A stretch of DNA of 26,590 bases from DATEMK01 sp035275625 (GTDB lineage: Bacteria; Bacteroidota; Bacteroidia; AKYH767-A; OLB10). Position 1 is the first letter of the stretch, and each line of letters starts with the position of its first letter. Below the pieces are notes generated by a model that saw only the letters and a list, made by a program, of their open reading frames with translations, made no database searches and was not told the origin of the DNA. The position numbers and the translations under genes are program-made. The DNA is taken from NCBI GenBank assembly GCA_035275625.1, contig DATEMK010000070.1:1-26590 (forward strand), written 5' to 3'. Shown one piece after another: positions 1-7,684 of this stretch.

Positions 1-375
1 AGCAAAAAAAAAACCTACAAAATAGACATAGAAAAATATGGTACAATTGAACAATGTTTTAGAATTGAAAAGTATTATTGGGATAATAACAATATTGTAA
101 AGGTAGAAGAATGTGATGCAAATGAAATATTACGTTATGAATTCTTCTACACTTTTGACACCATGCGGAATTACAAAAAGAATAATCCTATTTATATAGA
201 AGATCCGATTAATTGGAGTGAAAACAATGTTATTGAAATGAATTGGAATGATTATGTCGGAATTTTAGAGCTGGAGTGCAGACCTTGTGAATCAACCTAT
301 ACCTATAATCTTGATAGTTATCCTGTAATAATTGAAACCAATTCAGGTAGAAAAATGGTGTTGACTTATGAGTAG
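1..375 (+). CDS. 3' end of an unrecognised protein (partial)
   Basis: The frame is open from base 1 to the TAG at 373-375, giving 124 residues with no stop, so the gene begins before the window. The first in-frame ATG is at 163, but the coding frame continues upstream of it with similar composition, so 163 is unlikely to be the true start. The product is rich in Asn, Tyr, Glu and Ile, has no signal peptide or membrane segment in the visible part, and has paired cysteines near its end (C-R-P-C). I recognise no family. The next gene is convergent, 60 bp away, and no clear terminator lies between them. Confidence 0.6.
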   Translation, partial: SKKKTYKIDIEKYGTIEQCFRIEKYYWDNNNIVKVEECDANEILRYEFFYTFDTMRNYKKNNPIYIEDPINWSENNVIEMNWNDYVGILELECRPCESTYTYNLDSYPVIIETNSGRKMVLTYE

Positions 376-435
376 CTTTTCTGAATCCCATATAGTCTTC
401 CATTTTTTACAAGAACTATAAAACTTCCAACTCAT

Positions 436-1095
436 TCAACTCAGCGTATAAAAATCCGCCTTCTCCGTTGTATGAACGCGAACCATTCCGATGCTGATAA
501 GGTTTACAAGAATTGTTTGCGCGCGCCTTCGTGAAATATTCAGCAGTTTGCAATATTCTTTAAGCGAGATTCTTTCATTTTTTTCAAGGTAATCCAAAAG
601 CGCCTGTTCTTTAGAAGAATATTTTATTAAAGTCTGTTCTTCATTATTTTCTCTTCTCAAAACATCAAGCACAACTTTGCTTGCAAGAAGCGATTGGTCT
701 TTCACACGAATGTATGCCCACCATTTTTCATCCTCGCCTTTTGCAAAATAGGGTTTCTCCTTTCCCTTCGGGATAATAATTTCAAGAATAGTTTTCTTCC
801 CAAGCGGATGTTCCTTTATTTCTAAAGGCACAACCGGCCTGCAAAAAAAATCAGCAGCCGTTGTAAGCATGTGTTTTTCTTCCTCGGCATTTATTCCGTA
901 AATCGTTTTATCATCGTTCACACCTACCAAAAGAATTCCTCCTTTATGATTGGCAAACGAAACAATTGTTTTTGCAATTTTATTCGTGCTTGTAATTTCT
1001 TTTTTAAAATCCAGCGTTTCATTTTCCCCTCCGTCAATCAAAAGCTGAAGCCGTTTCGGAATGTTCCGCTTTTTCTCTTTCGTTTGTATCAGCAT
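436..1095 (-). CDS. AlbA_2 (Schlafen-type) domain protein with C-terminal winged helix
   Basis: This 219-residue cytoplasmic protein is probably a DNA-binding or regulatory factor. Residues about 25-140 match the AlbA_2 domain (also called Schlafen AlbA_2 or divergent AAA_4): an E-T-L-D-F-K-K-E opening, an A-K-T-I-V-S-F-A-N helix, then G-G-I-L-L-V-G-V-N-D and, near the end, W-W-A-Y-I-R-V. Residues about 160-219 are predicted to be a winged helix-turn-helix (S-K-E-Q-A-L-L-D-Y-L, then I-S-R-R-R-A-Q-T-I-L-V-N-L). This two-part layout is common in bacterial AlbA_2 proteins, many of which are annotated as putative transcriptional regulators; the target here is unknown. The upstream region (1096-1200) holds small repeats shared with other boundaries in the window. 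No signal peptide is visible. Confidence 0.8.
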   Translation of the reverse strand: MLIQTKEKKRNIPKRLQLLIDGGENETLDFKKEITSTNKIAKTIVSFANHKGGILLVGVNDDKTIYGINAEEEKHMLTTAADFFCRPVVPLEIKEHPLGKKTILEIIIPKGKEKPYFAKGEDEKWWAYIRVKDQSLLASKVVLDVLRRENNEEQTLIKYSSKEQALLDYLEKNERISLKEYCKLLNISRRRAQTILVNLISIGMVRVHTTEKADFYTLS

Positions 1096-1119
1096 CTGTT
1101 AATATTTCCACTTAAAAAA

Positions 1120-1143
1120 CAATTTAGCAATTTAACAATTTAA
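1120..1143. repeat. 8-bp tandem repeat, locus 1
   Basis: Three consecutive octamers read CAATTTAG, CAATTTAA, CAATTTAA; on the minus strand the unit is TTAAATTG, a phase of ATTGTTAA. The same degenerate 8-bp unit recurs at about 10175-10198 and 17871-17918, always next to a gene start. Confidence 0.7.
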
Positions 1144-1164
1144 TAATTCGTTAATCAGTGCTCT

Positions 1165-1200
1165 ATTCGTAAATTCATAAAAATTCGTATTCGTTGATGG
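1165..1200. repeat. CGAAT-type dispersed repeat, copy 1
   Basis: A stretch of ATTCGT/ATTCAT units ends in the 16-mer ATTCGTATTCGTTGAT (1183-1198). The exact reverse complement of this 16-mer is found at 14218-14233 and 16853-16868. It lies just before the cbs promoter and contains the upstream ATG (1194) that I reject as the cbs start. Confidence 0.75.
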
Positions 1201-1204
1201 CAAC

Positions 1205-1234
1205 TTTAAAGCTTAAACCCTTTTCCTACTTTTG
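1205..1234 (+). promoter_or_regulatory. Bacteroidota-type promoter for cbs
   Basis: TACTTTTG at 1227-1234 is a perfect TAnnTTTG -7 element. A weak -33 match (TTTA, 1205-1208) lies 18 bp upstream. The expected transcription start is near 1241, leaving a leader of about 13 nt before the ATG at 1254. This excludes the ATG at 1194, which lies upstream of the promoter. Confidence 0.65.
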
Positions 1235-1253
1235 CGCAAAATTTAAAAAACGA

Positions 1254-2618
1254 ATGTATTATCAGAATATTTTACAAACCATCGGCAATACTCCTTTGGT
1301 AAAATTAAACAGAGTTTGCGAAGGTGTCAAAGCAACCGTACTTGCAAAAATAGAAACTTTTAACCCCGGTAATTCCATTAAAGACCGCATGGCTTTGAAA
1401 ATGGTTGAAGATGCGGAGAAAACAGGAATCCTGAAACCGGGAGGAACCATCATTGAAGGAACTTCCGGCAACACCGGAATGGGACTTGCAATTGTAGGAA
1501 TTATTAAAGGCTACAAATGTATTTTCACCACAACCGATAAACAATCGAAAGAAAAAATGGATGCATTGCGGGCGTTTGGCGCAGAGGTTATCGTGTGCCC
1601 CACGAATGTAGAACCTGAAGACCCGCGTTCTTATTATTCCGTTGCTGCGCGATTGAACAAAGAAATTCCGAATTCATTTTATCCTAACCAGTATGATAAT
1701 CTTTCAAACCGAAAGGCAAATTATGAACAAACAGGCCCTGAACTGTGGGAACAAACGGAAGGGAAGATCACGCATCTTGTTGTAGGCGCAGGAACAGGAG
1801 GCACCATAACCGGAACAGGACAATTTCTCAAAGAAAAAAATCCAAATATTAAAATCTGGGGAATTGATACGTATGGTTCTGCTTTAAAAAAATATCATGA
1901 AACAGGGAAGCTCGATAAAACTGAAATTTATCCTTACGTAACGGAAGGCATAGGCGAAGATTTTATTCCCAAGAATTATGATTTTGGTGTGATAGATTTT
2001 TTTGAAAAAGTGACTGATAAAGATGCCGCGCTCATGACGCGCGATATTGTCCGTAAAGAAGGCATCTGGGTGGGAAACTCAGCCGGTTCTGCCGTGTGCG
2101 GAGTTTTGCAATTAAAAGATAAATTGAAAGAAACGGATGTTGTTGTTGTCATCTTTCACGATCACGGCACACGTTACCTTGCAAAAATTTTTAATGATGA
2201 CTGGATGCGAAAGATGGGCTACCTTGATAAAAAAGGAATGACTGCACAGGATATAGTTGCTTCAAGAAAAAATATTGAACTGATGACCATTGATAAAAAT
2301 GATACCATTGCAAATGCTTTTAAATTGATCTCTGAAAATAATTTTTCTCAATTACCTGTTACAACCGGTGACCGCATCATCGGTTCTGTTTTTGAAAATC
2401 TTGTTTTTAATAAACTCATGGAAAATCCTGATGCAAAAAATGAAAAAGTAGAAAGCATTATGAAAGAAGCATTGCCTTTTGTAGACATTACTACCGATGT
2501 TGAATCCCTGAGCAAAATGATGACCCCTGAACGCAGCGCAGTGCTGGTAAAAGATTTTAAAGCCAACCGTAATTTTATTATCACACGCTTTGATATTGTG
2601 GAAGCAATGGCGAAATAG
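1254..2618 (+). CDS. cbs: Cystathionine beta-synthase (PLP fold type II plus CBS-domain pair)
   Basis: The enzyme condenses serine (or activated serine) with homocysteine to cystathionine using pyridoxal phosphate, in the cytoplasm. I start it at 1254 (454 residues) because the preceding 20 in-frame residues cover a promoter and a repeat. The catalytic domain (about 1-325) shows G-N-T-P-L-V-K-L, the PLP lysine in N-P-G-N-S-I-K-D-R (K43), the substrate loop G-T-S-G-N-T-G and the phosphate loop G-A-G-T-G-G-T. The stretch around E-D-P-R-S-Y-Y and E-I-P-N-S resembles cystathionine beta-synthase more than cysteine synthase. Residues about 330-454 form two CBS motifs, a Bateman module that often senses adenosyl ligands. 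There is no N-terminal heme domain, as expected for a bacterial enzyme. Cysteine synthase activity cannot be excluded from sequence alone. It stands alone between its own promoter and terminator. Confidence 0.9.
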   Translation: MYYQNILQTIGNTPLVKLNRVCEGVKATVLAKIETFNPGNSIKDRMALKMVEDAEKTGILKPGGTIIEGTSGNTGMGLAIVGIIKGYKCIFTTTDKQSKEKMDALRAFGAEVIVCPTNVEPEDPRSYYSVAARLNKEIPNSFYPNQYDNLSNRKANYEQTGPELWEQTEGKITHLVVGAGTGGTITGTGQFLKEKNPNIKIWGIDTYGSALKKYHETGKLDKTEIYPYVTEGIGEDFIPKNYDFGVIDFFEKVTDKDAALMTRDIVRKEGIWVGNSAGSAVCGVLQLKDKLKETDVVVVIFHDHGTRYLAKIFNDDWMRKMGYLDKKGMTAQDIVASRKNIELMTIDKNDTIANAFKLISENNFSQLPVTTGDRIIGSVFENLVFNKLMENPDAKNEKVESIMKEALPFVDITTDVESLSKMMTPERSAVLVKDFKANRNFIITRFDIVEAMAK

Positions 2619-2640
2619 CCGGATGTGAATGAATCAAAAT

Positions 2641-2673
2641 AAAAATGCCCCTCATTTCTGAAGGGCATTTTTT
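2641..2673. terminator. Bidirectional intrinsic terminator between cbs and the FG-GAP gene
   Basis: A perfect 10-bp stem (2641-2650 AAAAATGCCC with 2663-2672 GGGCATTTTT) encloses a 12-nt loop. T-runs follow on either strand, so it can end transcription of both convergent genes. Confidence 0.9.
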
Positions 2674-2688
2674 GTTCCCGGAAAGAAT

Positions 2689-5592
2689 TTATTCCACTAT
2701 GATTCTCTGAACAACTTTATCTTTTTCTGTAATTACTTTAACAAGGTATGCGCCTTTTGCAAGATCTTCCAGGTTTACTTTCAGATTGTCCGAAGAAGAA
2801 CCTGCAAAAGATCTTTCAAGAACAATGCGCCCGGTAAGATCTGCAATTGATAATTGCAATGATCCGCTGAAAGATTTCGGCAGCTTAATGTATAAGAAAT
2901 CATTTGCAGGATTCGGGTAGATGTTAAGCCCGCTGCTGTTTCCGCTAATACTGCTTATTCCAACAGGAAGGATAACAGCATCAACCGGAACGCGGTCACT
3001 TACACAAACAGTGGGCGCTTCTTCAACTTCCCAATCATAAAAATAATAATAATAGCCTGCGCCCTGGTTGGATCCTGTGATGGATAATAAATTACTGAAC
3101 TGATAAGGATAGTTAACATTTTGACTGCTTCTTTGTAATCTCGGGGTAATGGTTCCCAGGGTTACCAAATTAACCGAGTCATGGGTTGTAAGCTGGTAAC
3201 CGGTTCCGGGAGCCAACGGAAAATTTAAGGTTATTCTCGATGAATCAACAGGAATATTTACGAGCAGGCTTTGCACCACTGTACCCGAAGAATTCAGCAA
3301 TTGCACTTCACGGTTACCCGGAGTATCCGTATAGACTTTTACCGAAATGAGGTTGCTGGCTGTGGTTACATCAAAATCAATTGTGCCGTTTGTATTATTG
3401 CCTGAACTGAATAAGCTTCCGGAATGATAGGTCTGACCGGTGTAACCTGAAACTCCGGAATAAGAAGTGGCATTTTCAACCCAATAGGTAGTGGTGGTTG
3501 TGAGCACAGGTGTATTAAATGAAGGTCCGGTCCCAAGAAGCGAGCCTCCGAATTGCTGATCATACCATGACAGGGCATTGCCTGTTGCAGTCAGCGTCAG
3601 TGAGATGGGCCCTATTCCTGAAGCCCCTGTTCCGACAGGAAGCGGGGCAGCAAGTACATTCACGTTTACAGGAAGTGAATTAAATACCCCGCAAACTCCT
3701 TGAATAGTTAACGAATAGGTGCCTGATTGATTTACTGAAATAGATTGAGTAGTTGCACCGTTAGACCAGAGATAAGAAGAAGCCTGTGAGCTGGTAAGTG
3801 TTACTGATCCCCCCTGGCAAAATTCGAGGGCTCCAGAAGCAGTTACGTCCGGTGTTTCATCAGGATTTAATGATACAGTAACTGTTGGTGATAAGTTGCT
3901 GCAACCGTTAGCTGATGTAACTAATACATTGTACGTTCCGGCAGATGAAACAGTCGTAGATTGAGTCAGGTCACCGTTTGACCAGCTATATGTTGCAAAG
4001 CCGGGAGGAGCTGTCAGCGTAAGTGTCTGTCCTGTACATAATATGTACGGGCCACCACCGATAATATTGTTGGAAATACTGCATCCTCCTTCAACAACTG
4101 TTACAAACTGGTCTGCGCCTAATGCATTGAAAGTTGTAGTTTGTCCGGAGGGCCAGGTGATAATTGCAGAATCAACAACAGTGGCTGCACCTAATCCAAA
4201 ATGCAGTTGAAATGAATTGCAGGTCCCATAACTTTCACCGGCACGTACTTCCCTGATCTGTTTTCCCCATGCTCCATAAATAGTTGCACGCGCACCAATA
4301 GCGCCATGGTTGCTCACTGTTCCTGTTAAAGCGAAAGTAATGAAGTGATTGGCATTGTCCGTTGTATTCAGTAAGAGCACATCATCCGTACTGGTTGGCA
4401 TATTGTAAACATCTCCATAAGATGCGAAAATATCTATCTTGCCATCATGGTTTAAATCTCCTCCTGCAAAAGATAACATTCCGTTTGTAGTGGAAGGAAT
4501 TGGCGTGTTTGCCAATGTGAAGGTGCTGTTGCCGTTATTATGATACAGGAAATAAGAATCTGAACCGAAAGGCCCTCCGCCTGAAATTAAAATATCTATA
4601 TACCCGTCATTGTCAAAATCTTCAACAAAAGATTCGAGGGGATCAGTACCCGGAGTGACAAAACCTGTTGAAGCAGTTATATCGGTAAAATGTCCTGTTC
4701 CATCATTTTGCAGGACCTGGCCATTCTCACCATGATTGGTCATCACAATATCAAGGTCGCCATCGTTTTCAATATCACCAAAGCTGGTGGTCCATGTTTG
4801 CCTGAAATTAGTTACCTCAATGCCATAAGCCTGGGCCTGCTCGGTGTAAACATTACTTCCGTTGTTGACAAACAGCCTGTCTCTTCTGCGCTGATCCGTG
4901 CTGCTTGTAGTGCTTTGACGGCAATGGGCAATATAAAGATCCAAATCACCATCATTGTCAAAGTCGGTCCAGACACTTCCGTAGTTTCCTGAATCGTAAG
5001 GGTCGTTTCCATAAAACATACCGGGGTTAATATTGGTATTAATTAAGGTTGTAGTAGCGGCTAAAGTTCCGGAATTATTTACATACACTTTTGCATAATC
5101 ATCGTCATCACAAACTTCGAGGTCTACCCAACCATCATAATTAAAATCTCCGAAAGTAACATTCTGGACAAAATACGAACCCGGTAAATTAATTGTAGTC
5201 TTAGCAATTGTGGTACCTGCCCAGGATAAAGTAACCAGATACATGGCTCCGTTAACGCCTGTAGCCACATCTTTCCAGCCATTGTGGTCCACATCTGCAA
5301 CAGCCATTCCCCAAACCCTGGAGCCCCCTGTAATATTTCCTAAATTGTAGTGCGCGAAGGTGCCATTCCGGTTTTGGATATCAATTACCAATGTCGTTGA
5401 CTGATCCATTTTAACAATATCATCCAGGCCATCATTGTTCATATCCGCAACTGTAACAGAACATCCGCTGTGCGAAGTTGCCGAAATCAGGTTGTTGGAA
5501 TTTGTAAACGCAAATTGCGCTTTTGAGCTGACACTATACAAAACGCAGATCATTGAGATGAGCAGCAACCGGCAAAGAGTAAATATTTTCAT
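2689..5592 (-). CDS. Secreted FG-GAP/VCBS repeat protein with ASPIC-UnbV domain, Ig-like repeats and T9SS tail
   Basis: This 967-residue exported protein has a signal peptide at about 1-25 (ending S-S-K-A-Q). Residues 45-405 carry seven FG-GAP/VCBS blades, each with a calcium-binding D-x-[DN]-x-D-G type loop, near 50, 100, 149, 210, 273, 325 and 379. Residues about 416-500 are an ASPIC/UnbV domain (N-H-F-I-T-F, G-A-I-G-A-R-A, H-F-G-L-G, I-T-W-P-S-G), as in the CRTAC1 family. Two or three Ig/PKD-like segments follow (Y-S-W-S-N-G and Y-L-W-S-N-G). Residues about 895-967 are a T9SS type A sorting domain (I-Y-P-N-P, then G-A-Y-L-V-K-V). The protein is probably moved to the cell surface or medium for adhesion or glycan contact; its ligand is unknown. 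It lies 64 bp after the cytochrome gene and may be co-transcribed with it. Confidence 0.88.
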   Translation of the reverse strand: MKIFTLCRLLLISMICVLYSVSSKAQFAFTNSNNLISATSHSGCSVTVADMNNDGLDDIVKMDQSTTLVIDIQNRNGTFAHYNLGNITGGSRVWGMAVADVDHNGWKDVATGVNGAMYLVTLSWAGTTIAKTTINLPGSYFVQNVTFGDFNYDGWVDLEVCDDDDYAKVYVNNSGTLAATTTLINTNINPGMFYGNDPYDSGNYGSVWTDFDNDGDLDLYIAHCRQSTTSSTDQRRRDRLFVNNGSNVYTEQAQAYGIEVTNFRQTWTTSFGDIENDGDLDIVMTNHGENGQVLQNDGTGHFTDITASTGFVTPGTDPLESFVEDFDNDGYIDILISGGGPFGSDSYFLYHNNGNSTFTLANTPIPSTTNGMLSFAGGDLNHDGKIDIFASYGDVYNMPTSTDDVLLLNTTDNANHFITFALTGTVSNHGAIGARATIYGAWGKQIREVRAGESYGTCNSFQLHFGLGAATVVDSAIITWPSGQTTTFNALGADQFVTVVEGGCSISNNIIGGGPYILCTGQTLTLTAPPGFATYSWSNGDLTQSTTVSSAGTYNVLVTSANGCSNLSPTVTVSLNPDETPDVTASGALEFCQGGSVTLTSSQASSYLWSNGATTQSISVNQSGTYSLTIQGVCGVFNSLPVNVNVLAAPLPVGTGASGIGPISLTLTATGNALSWYDQQFGGSLLGTGPSFNTPVLTTTTTYWVENATSYSGVSGYTGQTYHSGSLFSSGNNTNGTIDFDVTTASNLISVKVYTDTPGNREVQLLNSSGTVVQSLLVNIPVDSSRITLNFPLAPGTGYQLTTHDSVNLVTLGTITPRLQRSSQNVNYPYQFSNLLSITGSNQGAGYYYYFYDWEVEEAPTVCVSDRVPVDAVILPVGISSISGNSSGLNIYPNPANDFLYIKLPKSFSGSLQLSIADLTGRIVLERSFAGSSSDNLKVNLEDLAKGAYLVKVITEKDKVVQRIIVE

Positions 5593-5656
5593 GATTTTTA
5601 ATTTAAGGAATTTGATTTTCTGTGTAAAATAATTTTTCGCAAATTAAGATTTTTCT

Positions 5657-7609
5657 TTAAAGCCTGAACGCCCTTTTTAAATAAACTTTTGAACTATTTG
5701 TTGTAATTTTCAAATAATAAATACCTGCAGCCGGAGGCAGGTTAAACGGTAATGAAAGAGGAGAATTAGTAATGGTCAATCCGGAAACTTTTTTTCCTTC
5801 GTTTGAAAACACCGTTATTTCCTTTAAACCTGCTTTTGTTAAGGAAGAAATAACAATTTTTCCATCTGCTGAAACAGCAGGGTATAGTATAATATCATCA
5901 TCAGGGAATTGCAAATTGGCAGATGGAATATTTAACCCGATATTTATAATGCTGTCCGATGCAATAAGCAAGGGTGTCTGGTCCGCATTGTTGAACATAT
6001 TGCGGAAAGAGTCTATCTCAGCGCTGTTGTAAGCCAGCAGTTCATCCACAAATTTCGGAGGGACCGCCTGGTAATATACCCTGGCATAGATGCTCACATT
6101 TCCGGAAGCCGTTGCATAGGGAATACGGTAATGAACAATGTCAACTCCGGAACCTTCCACCGCATTCACTTTATTAAAATCAGCGTCAGCCAGGGCGTCA
6201 TTTGAAATCTTAACAGTGTCATACGAATTGTGTGTAGTTGTAAAACCTCCCGGGGGAATGCGATTGTCTTTAAGAAGAACAGCCGAACGTTCCAATACAG
6301 AAGTAAAATTATTGTTCACATCACCCATCACGATCTCGTAAATCTGCGGGATGTTTGACTGACTGATTATATCATGATGTGGTTCGAAAGAAGGAACTTC
6401 TCCGGATACCCTGAAATCATTTGTAAATGTCCCTGATTTAAAAACCGTATCCCCTAACGCGTCAATGACAATAAACTGAACCACTGCTCTGCGTGCCGGA
6501 TATCCGGACGGAAATTTATGTCCTGCTTTATTTTCAATGCGAACTTTAAAATAACCGGTGTCATTTGCTGAACTGTCCAGCTGCAAATCGAAAGCAATGG
6601 AGCGCTCCCTGAGAAGTACATTGGTAGCTGCAATGGTGGAATCAAATTTCCAGTCATCAGCAGTTGCACCAAGCTGCGCCTTATTATTTTTAATCATGGT
6701 GAGCATGAAGGAATTTGCTCCCACAAACATGTGCTGGTTGAACGGATAACGCGGCTGCAAAGCTGCCTGGCCATTAGCAATAATAATTGCATCATCAAGA
6801 TGCGGCATGTGGCAGGTTTGGCAGGTAATAGTGTCAGCCGGAAAATGAGAGTTCAGATATTCATGATAAGTTGCCTGTTCCACAAATTCTCCACCTGTAA
6901 AATTTCCGTTCAAATCAACCGATTGAGAAATCAGTGTGTGACAGGATGCGCAAACCCGCGCTTCGTTCATATGCGGGCTGTAAAGAGGAGTATATCCTTC
7001 ATACAATTGCATCGGTCCCTGGACCGGGTTTTGAAACGGACCATAAATATTACGTGTGGTGTCATAAGGAATAGCACCGGAATATGTTGAACCGACACTT
7101 GGATCAATCGTATGACAGCTTGCACAGGAAACTCCGTCTGCCCCTAGAGAATCAGCAGCAAGGTCAATCAATCCGTAGTTAGGAATGCCATGATATAAGG
7201 CCGTATAACGTCCCATGGGAGCATGGCACTCAGTGCATTTATTCTGCAATTCATTTGCGTGCGCGGGATTGACTAATATTTCATGACTTACCTTGGCGCG
7301 CCAAAAAGGATCACGTGCGCTGTTCGCCATCATAGTGCTTTGCCAGCGATCATAAAGATTAATATCTTCTCCATCTTCATTAATGTTGGCGATCCCTGCT
7401 GAATCAGGGCCATGGCAGCCAAGGCAACTGGTAGAAAGCTGGAAATATTCACCCGGTCCGATAGGGGACATTATTTTACCTGCAAAAAAATCGCGTTCCT
7501 CTTTTGTATGAAAATATTTTTTTGAATCCAACTGGCTTTGAGAGCCAACTGACACCAGTACAATAAAAGTGATAATGAATGTGGTTACCCAGATCTTTTT
7601 CTGTTTCAT
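5657..7609 (-). CDS. Five-heme c-type cytochrome with T9SS-like C-terminal sorting domain
   Basis: The 650-residue protein begins with a signal peptide or uncleaved anchor (about 1-25). Five C-x-x-C-H heme attachment motifs occur in the N-terminal half, at residues 62-66, 125-129, 162-166, 220-224 and 263-267, the layout of cytochrome c554/c'-like multiheme proteins. Residues about 300-560 form a beta-rich region without heme motifs. The last 80 residues resemble a T9SS type A domain: I-L-Y-P-A-V-S-A-D-G in place of the usual Y-P-N-P, then G-I-Y-Y-L-K-I and a K-R-A-F-R-L end. Hemes would be attached in the periplasm and the protein then placed on the outer surface, suggesting extracellular electron transfer or redox chemistry; this is inference. 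It lies between two other T9SS-tailed genes on the same strand. Confidence 0.87.
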   Translation of the reverse strand: MKQKKIWVTTFIITFIVLVSVGSQSQLDSKKYFHTKEERDFFAGKIMSPIGPGEYFQLSTSCLGCHGPDSAGIANINEDGEDINLYDRWQSTMMANSARDPFWRAKVSHEILVNPAHANELQNKCTECHAPMGRYTALYHGIPNYGLIDLAADSLGADGVSCASCHTIDPSVGSTYSGAIPYDTTRNIYGPFQNPVQGPMQLYEGYTPLYSPHMNEARVCASCHTLISQSVDLNGNFTGGEFVEQATYHEYLNSHFPADTITCQTCHMPHLDDAIIIANGQAALQPRYPFNQHMFVGANSFMLTMIKNNKAQLGATADDWKFDSTIAATNVLLRERSIAFDLQLDSSANDTGYFKVRIENKAGHKFPSGYPARRAVVQFIVIDALGDTVFKSGTFTNDFRVSGEVPSFEPHHDIISQSNIPQIYEIVMGDVNNNFTSVLERSAVLLKDNRIPPGGFTTTHNSYDTVKISNDALADADFNKVNAVEGSGVDIVHYRIPYATASGNVSIYARVYYQAVPPKFVDELLAYNSAEIDSFRNMFNNADQTPLLIASDSIINIGLNIPSANLQFPDDDIILYPAVSADGKIVISSLTKAGLKEITVFSNEGKKVSGLTITNSPLSLPFNLPPAAGIYYLKITTNSSKVYLKRAFRL

Positions 7610-7639
7610 TAATACAATCGGGGTTTATTCAGGAGTAAA

Positions 7640-7671
7640 AATTATTCATGAAAACAAATTTATGAATAATT
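7640..7671 (-). terminator. AT-rich inverted repeat, possible terminator after the carboxypeptidase gene
   Basis: A perfect 10-bp inverted repeat (AATTATTCAT 7640-7649, ATGAATAATT 7662-7671) encloses a 12-nt loop. Read on the minus strand it lies 14 bp after the M14 stop and ends in a short T-run, which fits a weak intrinsic terminator. The low GC content makes this uncertain; an operator is an alternative. Confidence 0.45.
7655..7662 (-). promoter_or_regulatory. Possible -7 element for the cytochrome gene
   Basis: On the minus strand this reads TAAATTTG, a perfect TAnnTTTG, about 46 bp before the cytochrome ATG. No TTTG lies at the -33 spacing, and the element sits in the loop of the inverted repeat at 7640-7671, so the call is weak. 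Confidence 0.35.
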
Positions 7672-7684
7672 CTTTTAACTCGCA

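Noticed and set aside
1194..1253. Upstream ATG and 20 extra residues for cbs
   Set aside because: The ATG is part of a dispersed repeat and lies before the promoter at 1205-1234.
5640..5647. TTAATTTG on the minus strand as a promoter for the FG-GAP gene
   Set aside because: It has one mismatch, no -33 box at the right spacing, and the gene may be read from the cytochrome transcript.
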